This document shows positions 45,043 to 51,399 of a stretch of DNA of 51,399 bases, piece by piece. The notes beneath the pieces were generated by a model. The model saw only the letters and a list, made by a program, of their open reading frames with translations. It was not told the origin of the DNA and did not search any database. The DNA is from Deltaproteobacteria bacterium (GTDB lineage Bacteria; Desulfobacterota; Binatia; Binatales; Binataceae). The position numbers were made by a program, and so were the translations under genes. Location: assembly GCA_003135855.1 (NCBI GenBank), contig PNBD01000153.1, forward strand, positions 4,914-56,312, read 5' to 3'. The first letter of the stretch is position 1. Each line of letters begins with the position of its first letter.

Positions 45043-46113
45043 ATGCGCATTCGCCGACTAACGCTTGCCTGCATTGTGACAATCGCTGCCGCGCTTGCAA
45101 GCGGGAACTGGGCGCTCGCGCAACTCGGCCAGGCCAACCTCAACTGGCAGCAGCGCTTTCTCGGAATCCTGCCGCTCGTCAAACCCGATCCCAAAGACCC
45201 GATCGCAGTGACGGTCAACGGCAAGCCGATTACCGCCGGCGAGATTGCGGATTACGCCAATACTGAAAAGCGGATGATCAACGCGACCAGCACCGAGGAA
45301 ACCAAGGCGGTGTTTCGCGATGCGATGGAAAATCTGATCAATCGCGAACTGCTGCTGCAGGAAGCGGAAAAACGAAAAATCACCATCAGCGACGCCGAGG
45401 TGGCGCAGCGCGCGCGCGAGTTCCAGGTGGCGGGCGCCAGTGGCCAGACGGTCCCGGTGAGCGGCGCGCCCGACGAGCAACTGATGAAGGCGGTGCGCGG
45501 CTCGATGGAAATCGAGAAGATGCTCGACGACGACTTCCGCGCGAATCACGTGCAGCCGACCGACGCTCAGATCAAAGCCTACTATGACGAACACAAAGAT
45601 TTGTTCGTAAAGGATCCGGGCGAAGTGCAAATCGCGCATCTCGCCGTGAAGCTGCCCTCCAACGCGACCGACGCGCAGAAGAAAGCCGCGAGCGACAAGA
45701 TCATCAAGCTGTACAAGGAAGCGCAGAAGACCAAGGACTTCGCCGCGTTCGCGAAAGCGAATTCCGAGGACCCGCAATCGGCGGCCAAGGGCGGCGACCT
45801 CGGCTACTTTCATCCGGGGCAGTTGCCGCCGGTCGTGGACAAGATGGTGTTCGCGACGCCGGTGGGGCACACGACGCAGATTCTCGAATCGAACCTGGGC
45901 TTCAGCTTCATCAAGGTGACGGCCCGCAGAGGTGAGACGATCGCGCCGCTCAGCGAAGTGCGCGCGAAGATCGCGATGGCGCTGCTCGATTTCAACGAGG
46001 ATGCAGTCGTGAAGGCGCTGCTGAAGAAGATCGCCAAGGGCGCCAAGATGGAGTTCAAGGGCCCGCCCCCGCAGCAAACTCCGAACCAGGCGGCGTCCGA
46101 TCAACCCGGATAG
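45043..46113 (+). CDS. Periplasmic peptidyl-prolyl isomerase (PpiC/SurA-like parvulin)
   Basis: A 356-residue protein. The ATG at 45043 opens a signal peptide (MRIRRLTLACIVTIAAALAS...ALA). Residues about 55-190 are a SurA-N-like helical chaperone domain (TVNGKPITAGEIADYA, NLINRELLLQEAEKR). Residues about 200-300 are a parvulin domain (EVQIAHLAVKLP, SEDPQSAAKGGDLGYFHPGQ, LGFSFIKVT). The C-terminus is Pro/Gln-rich. It would assist folding of outer-membrane or exported proteins. It converges with the receiver-LpxC gene across 78 bp in which no strong terminator was seen. Confidence 0.9.
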   Translation: MRIRRLTLACIVTIAAALASGNWALAQLGQANLNWQQRFLGILPLVKPDPKDPIAVTVNGKPITAGEIADYANTEKRMINATSTEETKAVFRDAMENLINRELLLQEAEKRKITISDAEVAQRAREFQVAGASGQTVPVSGAPDEQLMKAVRGSMEIEKMLDDDFRANHVQPTDAQIKAYYDEHKDLFVKDPGEVQIAHLAVKLPSNATDAQKKAASDKIIKLYKEAQKTKDFAAFAKANSEDPQSAAKGGDLGYFHPGQLPPVVDKMVFATPVGHTTQILESNLGFSFIKVTARRGETIAPLSEVRAKIAMALLDFNEDAVVKALLKKIAKGAKMEFKGPPPQQTPNQAASDQPG

Positions 46114-46191
46114 CGCAATTGTCTTGAGCGAACTTTTGGGCGAATTTTCGAGCTGCTATTCAGGCGGGATGGCGCGCCGCGATCGCGGGAA

Positions 46192-47469
46192 TCAGCCGTT
46201 AATCGATTCGTGGATCGCCTTGACCAGCGTGAGATTGTCGGAGTGCCCGGTCTTCGACGCGGTCACGTGGGCATGCAGCGGACGGCCGAGCAGGTAGAGG
46301 TCGCCGATCAGATCGAGCACCTTGTGACGCGCGAATTCATTGGGGAACCGAAGCACAGTGTTCACGATTTTTTCGTCATCGACGATAATCAGATTGTCGA
46401 GCCGCCCGCCATTTCCGAGCCCCAATTCCGTGAGCTTGCGGAATTCGCTCACGAGGGTAAAAGTGCGCGCGGGTGCTATCTCGCGCGTGTATGCCTCGGG
46501 CGACGTCAGCTCGAAATGCACATGCTGCACACCGATCGGTTTCGGATAATCCAGTGTGTAGTCGATTATCAAATGGTTCGCGGGTTCGAGCTTGATAAAT
46601 TCGCGGCCCGCACCTTCGTCGCCAATTACGATTGTGTTCTTGATTCGAATCGGCTCGACGCTCGCATCCTGCTCAGTCACTCCCGCTTCGTTTAGTTGCT
46701 TGCAGAATTCGAGCGCGGAGCCATCGAGCGCCGGAACTTCGTCGTCAGTTTTGACGAGCAGATTCACGATGCCGAACGCATGCATCGCCGACATCAGATG
46801 TTCGACAGTTCGAACCGAGCGGCCGCCGCTGCTGAGCGTCGTGTTGTAGCCGGTATCCGATACGTTCTCGAGCCGCACCGGAATCGCAGTCTCATCGGCA
46901 AGCGACGAGAACACAATTCCAAATCCGACCGGCGCCGGATGCAGTATCACGCCGGTCTTGAGGCCGGTGTGAAGCCCCTGCCCGCCCATCACGATCGAGC
47001 GCGCCACGGTGCGCTGCGGGATTGCGCCTGCGCGAACCGCGGCGCGTTTCGCAGCCTGCGGCCCTGCGTCCATCTCGAATGCGCTGGATGCTCGTGGACC
47101 CGCAGTGTCGCCTTCGAGCGCGCGAGCGATCGAACTCAGCAATCCGCTGACTGAAAATGGTTTCTGAATGAAGTCGGCCGCGCCGAGCTTGGTGGCTGCC
47201 ACCGCATTCTGAATATTCGCGTGACCCGAGATCATGATGACCGGCACGCCGGGTTGTTCCGCCTTGATTCGGCGGAGCAGCTCGATGCCGTCCATTTCGG
47301 GCATCCAGACATCGAGCAACACGATCGCTGGATTTTCGCTCGCAATGAGATCCATCACGCCCGGAGCGTTGCCGGTATCGACGACGCGAAAACCCTCGTC
47401 GCTCAGAATTCCACGCAACGATGACCGAATCCGCTCCTCATCATCCACCACCAATACGGTCTCATTCAC
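46192..47469 (-). CDS. lpxC: Response-regulator receiver domain fused to LpxC (UDP-3-O-acyl-GlcNAc deacetylase)
   Basis: A single 425-residue reading frame. Residues 1-120 are an NtrX/AtoC-like receiver domain: acidic pair Asp9-Asp10, phospho-acceptor Asp53 (LLDVWMPEMDG), Ser81 (IMISGH) and Lys103 (FIQKPF), all conserved. A ~30-residue linker leads to a complete LpxC (about 150-425). It has GQGLHTGLKTGV, the Glu223-His224 pair in TVEHLMSAMHA, the HKxxD motif His382-Asp386 (RHKVLDLIGDLYLLG), and the catalytic His409 (KTGHSDN). LpxC performs the committed step of lipid A synthesis in the cytoplasm. The gene lies 45 bp downstream of an NtrY-like kinase, so phosphorylation of Asp53 may control deacetylase activity or stability (inference). 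The usual AAA+ and Fis output domains of NtrX are missing. Confidence 0.94.
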   Translation of the reverse strand: MNETVLVVDDEERIRSSLRGILSDEGFRVVDTGNAPGVMDLIASENPAIVLLDVWMPEMDGIELLRRIKAEQPGVPVIMISGHANIQNAVAATKLGAADFIQKPFSVSGLLSSIARALEGDTAGPRASSAFEMDAGPQAAKRAAVRAGAIPQRTVARSIVMGGQGLHTGLKTGVILHPAPVGFGIVFSSLADETAIPVRLENVSDTGYNTTLSSGGRSVRTVEHLMSAMHAFGIVNLLVKTDDEVPALDGSALEFCKQLNEAGVTEQDASVEPIRIKNTIVIGDEGAGREFIKLEPANHLIIDYTLDYPKPIGVQHVHFELTSPEAYTREIAPARTFTLVSEFRKLTELGLGNGGRLDNLIIVDDEKIVNTVLRFPNEFARHKVLDLIGDLYLLGRPLHAHVTASKTGHSDNLTLVKAIHESING

Positions 47470-47514
47470 AGCAATATTTCTCCGGAAACACGCGATTGCG
47501 AGGCAAGAATCGCA

Positions 47515-49746
47515 TCAGCCGATGGCCTTTGCGAATGCCTGATCCTTTACAGGAAATTCGATGAGGAATCTACTTCCTCGCGGCTGGTTGTCGAGCACCC
47601 GAACGAAGCCGTGATGGTCCGTCACCACTGCGGAAACGATCGCCAGACCCAGGCCGGTGCCGCCGCGCTTACTCGAATAGTACGGTTCGAAAATTCGCGT
47701 GCGCAGGCGCGGATCGATTCCCGGGCCGTTGTCGGCAATCTCGAGCGTCACCATCGAAGCCTCGCGATGCCATCGGCTGCGCACCTCGATCGACGGCCGA
47801 TCGCCATTGAGTTTGTTGTAAGCGGTAGTGGCGCCGACCGCGTTATCGAGCAGGTTGACCAACGCGCGCTTCATCGCCTCGCGATCGATCGGAATCAGCG
47901 GGATGTCCGCATCGAGTTCGAGCGCGAACTCCACCGCCGGATTCGCTTCGCGAAAGTTGGCGACCGCCTCAGTCGCGAGCGCGTTGATATCGCCGGGCAC
48001 CGGGTTCAAATGGGGCATCCGCGCGAAAGATGAAAACTCATTGACCAGCCGCTTCAAATCTTCGACTTCCCCAATGATGGTCTTGGTGCATTCTTCGACC
48101 AGTGCCGCCTCGATTCCGGGACGCGAGCCGAGTTGCCGGCGCATCCGCTCGGCCGATAGCTGGATCGGCGTCAGTGGATTTTTTATCTCGTGCGCGATTC
48201 GGCGCGCGACTTCACGCCATGCCTCCATCCGCTCCACTTTCGCGATCTGGCTGACATCCTCGAAAAAAAGCACGGTGCCGGCTGATCCATCGGGCCGATC
48301 GCCGAGCGGGCTCGCCGTCATCATCAATTCGGTTTCCGCGCCTGCGACCTCAAGCTTGATCGTCGAACGCGCCTCGCGCGGACGCATCGCGGAGGCAAAA
48401 ACGTCGTCGAGCGCGCCTCCCAGCCGCGGCGGAAAGCAGCTCAGATAGTTGCGGCCTATCACCGACGCCGCATCGATGCCCAATAATCGCTCGGCGCAAG
48501 GATTGATCGTGGTGACGACGCCCTCGCGGTCCAGTCCGACGACGCCTGCCGATACATTTGCGAGCAATGTCTCCGTGTACTGGCGGCGTCGCTCGAGTTC
48601 CGCGGCAGAGGTGCGCAGATCCGAGGTCATCTGGTTGAATGAATCGACCAGGTGGCCGATTTCGTCGTCGCCGACCGGCGGAATCTTATAATTCAAATCG
48701 CCCGCCGCGATCGCTTGCGTGCCACGCGCGAGCAACTTGATCGGTCCGGTGATCCCGCGCGCTAGAAACATCCCGAACCAACTCGCCAGCGTGACCACGA
48801 CCAGGCCAATCAGCACCAGCGTCATGATGTAACTGTTCAAGATCGGTTGGCGCAGGATGCGTAGCTGAAAATAATCTTCAGAGACACTCGAGATATCGCT
48901 GGCGCGAGTCGAAAGGCTCTTCGGCAAATAGTAATCGACCAGCACCGCGCCGATTACGTTGTCGCTATCGGGCGTAACGTAGATTGGCGCCGAGCCGCGG
49001 ATTACGTCGGCGCTGCCGAGACGGTCGGTGCGCGTGAGTGCTTGCCCCTTCAGCGTTTGCGAAATTATCGGCGAGTCTGGGGACGCGCCGATGCCGGTCG
49101 GAATCTTGGGACTGATACCTATCAGCAGCAGTTTGCGATCGGACGAGAACACCTCGATCGTGCCGAGGTTGTATTCCTGCTGCCGCTTATCGATGAACTG
49201 TTTCAGATCGTTGCGCTTGTCGGGCGCGAGCAATCCCCGCAACGCGATTTCGCCGGCGAGCACGCGCGCGTAATGCGACGCGTTGTTGGCGGAATTCAAG
49301 TAATAGGTCTTGGCGATTTCGAGCGAGTCATCCAGGATGTGCTCGTACGCCGGATTGAACCAGCTACTGATGTCGGCGTGAAGGAAAACGCCGGAAACGT
49401 AGAGCAGAAACGCGCTCGGAATCAGCGCCACCGCGATAAATCCCGCCACCAGCCGGACCTGGAACTTCGATCCAATCAGCCCGCGGCGCCGCTCGAAAAT
49501 GACCTTGGCCAGATTGCGCCCGACCAGGAACAGCATCAGGCCGAGCAGCAGGAAGCTCAGGTTGAACAGCGAGATGACGGCAAGATTCGAGAGCAGCGAA
49601 GTATGATGAGTCAGCGGGGGCAGTTCGGTCTGCGCCAACACGAACGCAAGCAGCGTCACGGCCGCCACGCCTACCGCGATAAGTTCGCGGCGGCGGCGCT
49701 TGCGCTCAGTGAGCCGGCGCGGGCTTACGGTTTTTTCGCCTGCCAA
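47515..49746 (-). CDS. NtrY-like membrane sensor histidine kinase
   Basis: A 743-residue kinase starting at a TTG 4 bp after DUF2905. Layout: a basic N-terminus, two helices (about 22-40, 55-76), a third (98-118), and a periplasmic sensor domain (about 120-300). A fourth helix follows (305-328), then HAMP (328-382), PAS (390-495) and HisKA with the phospho-acceptor His519 (RRIAHEIKNPLTPIQLSAER). The HATPase domain has LVNLLDNAV, DNGPGIDP and GGTGLGLAI. The four-helix N-terminus with PAS is the NtrY architecture. No conventional NtrX follows; the adjacent receiver is joined to LpxC. The sensed signal is unknown. Confidence 0.92.
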   Translation of the reverse strand: MAGEKTVSPRRLTERKRRRRELIAVGVAAVTLLAFVLAQTELPPLTHHTSLLSNLAVISLFNLSFLLLGLMLFLVGRNLAKVIFERRRGLIGSKFQVRLVAGFIAVALIPSAFLLYVSGVFLHADISSWFNPAYEHILDDSLEIAKTYYLNSANNASHYARVLAGEIALRGLLAPDKRNDLKQFIDKRQQEYNLGTIEVFSSDRKLLLIGISPKIPTGIGASPDSPIISQTLKGQALTRTDRLGSADVIRGSAPIYVTPDSDNVIGAVLVDYYLPKSLSTRASDISSVSEDYFQLRILRQPILNSYIMTLVLIGLVVVTLASWFGMFLARGITGPIKLLARGTQAIAAGDLNYKIPPVGDDEIGHLVDSFNQMTSDLRTSAAELERRRQYTETLLANVSAGVVGLDREGVVTTINPCAERLLGIDAASVIGRNYLSCFPPRLGGALDDVFASAMRPREARSTIKLEVAGAETELMMTASPLGDRPDGSAGTVLFFEDVSQIAKVERMEAWREVARRIAHEIKNPLTPIQLSAERMRRQLGSRPGIEAALVEECTKTIIGEVEDLKRLVNEFSSFARMPHLNPVPGDINALATEAVANFREANPAVEFALELDADIPLIPIDREAMKRALVNLLDNAVGATTAYNKLNGDRPSIEVRSRWHREASMVTLEIADNGPGIDPRLRTRIFEPYYSSKRGGTGLGLAIVSAVVTDHHGFVRVLDNQPRGSRFLIEFPVKDQAFAKAIG

Positions 49747-49750
49747 TTGC

Positions 49751-49963
49751 TCAACGCCTCATCAGCGAGAACAGTATAGTCAAGATGATGCTGATGAGAA
49801 TGCTGGTTGCGAGCGGAAAATAAAAGGTGAAATTGCCCCGCCGAACATAGATGTCGCCGGGCAAGCGGCCAATATACGGCACCGACGAGAGTCCCCAGAT
49901 CGCGAGACCGGCGACCGCAATTGCGATTCCCATGAAGACCAGGGCTTTTCCTATCGGCGCCAT
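49751..49963 (-). CDS. DUF2905 small membrane protein
   Basis: A 70-residue protein with two membrane helices (ALVFMGIAIAVAGLAIWGL and TSILISIILTILFSLM) joined by the family's hallmark linker YIGRLPGDIYVRRGNFTFYFP. The ATG at 49963 is the family-standard start (MAPIGK); a longer frame to 50131 crosses the repeat at 50035-50104 and is rejected. The function of the family is unknown. It sits directly upstream of the kinase (4 bp), so it could be cotranscribed with the phosphorelay genes. Confidence 0.85.
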   Translation of the reverse strand: MAPIGKALVFMGIAIAVAGLAIWGLSSVPYIGRLPGDIYVRRGNFTFYFPLATSILISIILTILFSLMRR

Positions 49964-50034
49964 CCCGCTTTTTTCGAGTCTTCGGCTGTTCCGAGTTTGC
50001 CCGCCCCGCTTCGCACACCCCGCCTCCTCTCGAT

Positions 50035-50104
50035 CGAGGCCTCGTCTCAGGCGTTTCCGATTCCTTCCGATGATTCTACAAGACCGTGTGCCGCGGAAAC
50101 ACCA
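50035..50104 (+). repeat. Left copy of an imperfect ~70-bp direct repeat
   Basis: Matches 51055-51121 with a 31-bp core that differs at one base (from CCGATTCCTTCC to ACAAGACCGT). More divergence and small gaps lie near the ends; both copies begin CGAGGCCTC and end GGAAACACCA. On the minus strand the core contains TAGAAT, a possible -10, so the repeat may carry a promoter for DUF2905. Confidence 0.75.
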
Positions 50105-50141
50105 CTGAGCGGCGCGACGCCGGTTGGGCAACTGTGCGCAA

Positions 50142-51014
50142 CTATTGCCGTTCAGTTCCTCGAGCTCCGGTCGGTCGGATCTTGCTGATGTAATCTCTTA
50201 TCGCCTCGTCAGCTTCGGTAAAGAGATTCTCGGGGTTGCCGAACTCGTCACTTAGAACCTTTACAAGAGTGAGCACGCAGAAGCTCAGCGCACCTAGCAT
50301 TCCCGTCGCTCTCTTACGCGGCCCTGAGTTGAGATCTGACTTTGTGACCGGATAGTCTCCGGGCGTTGTAAAGCCCAAAAACCATAGCTCGCCGAAAAGC
50401 GTACCATGCGCGATTTCCGAGGCGTGCCTATAAATTGTGGCGATTCCCATCAGGAGGAATGAGCCGATCTTCTGTCCATATTTCCTAGTTATCGCCTCGA
50501 TCTGTTCCATCACATTCTCTTCGGTCCATTGTATGCGCTCCTTTCCGCTCTTCCGCTCGAATTCGTTGAGCCAAACTCGAAGCTCTGGAAACTCTGCTTT
50601 GAGACGGTCGACTTGATCTGTGCCTGACCAACTAAGAACTATGCGAATGTCCTTCGTCTGCACCTCTCGGTGCAGATCTCGGATCGTCTTTTGTGAGGCA
50701 TGTCGACGCGCTCGTTCCGCAGCCCTAGGCCCTTCCGCCAAAATGAAACAAGCTGTGATTATAGAGAGAAGAGCGGTGCGGGCGGTTACGAACGCGTCTC
50801 TGATCTGGTCCTGCTCGACTAACAAAATCACTGATTTGCATGAACCCTCGGCAGCGACCGCTATCGGACCGGCCGCGCGCAAAACCGGATCAGAGTGATT
50901 CACTATCGCTTCCGTCAAGCGCTCTAGAATCTGAGTCTGCCGACGAAAGGCAGCGAGTGCATCATCAAATTCTTGCGTCGAATATAGTCGGTCCAAAATA
51001 GACCCTCGAACCAA
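50142..51014 (-). CDS. DUF5677-like protein in a repeat-bounded cassette
   Basis: A 290-residue protein, AT-richer than its surroundings, starting at a TTG at 51014 (a second TTG at 50996 is possible). It is nearly all helical, with two hydrophobic stretches (TALLSIITACFILAEGP; LGALSFCVLTLVKVLS). The segment ATIYRHASEIAHGTLFGELW places Glu and His as in DUF5677-like proteins, a family often found among accessory genes. The assignment is by resemblance only. Enzymatic function is unknown. The gene is alone between two imperfect direct repeats, which suggests recent acquisition. Confidence 0.6.
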   Translation of the reverse strand: MVRGSILDRLYSTQEFDDALAAFRRQTQILERLTEAIVNHSDPVLRAAGPIAVAAEGSCKSVILLVEQDQIRDAFVTARTALLSIITACFILAEGPRAAERARRHASQKTIRDLHREVQTKDIRIVLSWSGTDQVDRLKAEFPELRVWLNEFERKSGKERIQWTEENVMEQIEAITRKYGQKIGSFLLMGIATIYRHASEIAHGTLFGELWFLGFTTPGDYPVTKSDLNSGPRKRATGMLGALSFCVLTLVKVLSDEFGNPENLFTEADEAIRDYISKIRPTGARGTERQ

Positions 51015-51054
51015 ACGGCACTCTAATCAATGCAGCGCCGTTGTCGGACCGTTA

Positions 51055-51121
51055 CGAGGCCTCTCCGGCGTTGCCGATTCCTTCCGGTGATTCTACAAGA
51101 CCGTATCCCCTGGAAACACCA
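51055..51121 (+). repeat. Right copy of the imperfect ~70-bp direct repeat
   Basis: Partner of 50035-50104. Together they bracket 950 bp carrying only the DUF5677-like gene. The copy lies about 40 bp upstream of that gene's start on the minus strand, the same relative placement (upstream) that the left copy has to DUF2905. Confidence 0.75.
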
Positions 51122-51224
51122 GCCCCGGATGCCTCCCACCCGCCGACGCCCGCTATCCTTCTCATTCCGAGCAAAGAGAGGAATCCTGGCTCCGGTTATT
51201 CGCGTTTCGTTTTCCTGAACTCAA

Positions 51225-51241
51225 TGTTTCCACGTGAAACA
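51225..51241. other. Imperfect parS-like site
   Basis: TGTTTCCACGTGAAACA matches the ParB-binding parS palindrome except for one extra C in the left half. The right half CACGTGAAACA is intact. It may be a weaker ParB site, or a perfect site damaged by a 1-bp insertion. Confidence 0.6.
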
Positions 51242-51344
51242 TTCGCTATGCAGAATTCTTGAACGAGCGTCTTTTTCAGCCTGGATACGCTCGATTCCTT
51301 CGCAAAATCAGATGTGCACTCGCCAAATGAGGCAGGTTAACAAA

Positions 51345-51360
51345 TGTTTCACGTGAAACA
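51345..51360. other. Perfect chromosomal parS site
   Basis: TGTTTCACGTGAAACA is a perfect 16-bp palindrome identical to the near-universal bacterial parS consensus, extended by A and T to 18 bp. ParB loads here as a CTP-dependent clamp to partition newly replicated origins. parS sites cluster near oriC and parAB, so the window probably ends close to the origin. Confidence 0.9.
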
Positions 51361-51399
51361 TCTCTCGTGACGAGTATTCCAACAGCGCGTAGCGCGCAT

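Larger units (their letters stand above)
51015..51399. other. Gene-free right end: repeat copy and two parS-like sites
   Basis: No convincing ORF is present in these 385 bp. The interval contains the right copy of the ~70-bp repeat, a short palindromic remnant (ATTCCGAGCAAAGAGAGGAAT near 51164-51184), and an AT-richer stretch with one imperfect and one perfect parS site. A gene may begin just past the window edge. Confidence 0.6.

Noticed and set aside
45058-46104. 348-codon minus-strand frame
   Set aside because: Mirror of the PpiC-like gene, low-complexity Arg/His/Leu composition, no ribosome site.
51030-51262. Short plus-strand frames (62 and 73 codons) at the right end
   Set aside because: They cross the repeat and the imperfect parS site, lack ribosome sites, and have no recognisable protein character.
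1-51399. tRNA, rRNA or CRISPR arrays
   Set aside because: Intergenic gaps are short; I found no cloverleaf-like segment, rRNA-like sequence or regularly spaced short repeats.

Overview
The window is a densely packed, GC-rich stretch of a bacterial chromosome. It encodes an LPS-type (Gram-negative) envelope: LpxC, a periplasmic PpiC/SurA-like isomerase, RlpA and a DsbA-like oxidoreductase. The TCA genes, a three-subunit b558-type succinate dehydrogenase and a PyrR-led pyrimidine operon fit an environmental lineage such as Desulfobacterota/Binatota or Acidobacteriota. That placement is inference; no marker gene in the window settles it. No rRNA, tRNA, CRISPR array or transposase was recognised.

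Layout. 1-3.6 kb: the 3' end of icd, a Met/His-rich secreted protein, and an ABC-2 exporter. 3.7-10.5 kb: a TCA operon mdh-sdhCAB-sucCD-ndk ending in a clear intrinsic terminator; sdhA carries an internal deletion with a frameshift. 10.5-16.7 kb: rlmN, mtnP, a PfkB kinase, a family-2 glycosyltransferase, UDP-glucose dehydrogenase and a sugar epimerase. 16.7-19.9 kb: lepA, lepB and a coiled-coil protein. 19.9-30.5 kb: the pyrimidine operon (leader peptide/attenuator, pyrR, a PyrB-PyrI zinc domain-PyrR-like triple fusion, pyrC, carA, carB), then recG. 30.5-34.5 kb: a HExxH lipoprotein and rlpA facing dgt and a TPR gene.

34.5-36.9 kb is a small accessory island. A one-gene cassette lies between two 93-bp direct repeats differing at one base. 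It is followed by an AT-richer two-gene unit of unknown function whose first product has a HEPN/Abi-like motif. 37.0-46.1 kb: a DsbA-like protein, a palindromic repeat element, a YfgM-like TPR protein, and a bifunctional-nuclease/VWA/MoxR cluster. After these come a FAD oxidoreductase, an NRDE protein and a periplasmic PPIase.

46.2-50.0 kb (minus strand) holds a DUF2905 membrane protein, an NtrY-type histidine kinase, and a protein joining an NtrX-like receiver domain directly to a complete LpxC. This suggests phosphorelay control of the committed step of lipid A synthesis at the enzyme itself. 50.0-51.1 kb is a second one-gene cassette between imperfect ~70-bp direct repeats. The last 180 bp contain one perfect and one imperfect parS-like site, suggesting that the replication origin/parAB region lies just beyond the right edge.

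The strongest candidates for undescribed biology are the receiver-LpxC fusion with its kinase, the PyrB-zinc-PyrR fusion with its leader-peptide attenuator, and the two repeat-bounded single-gene cassettes.
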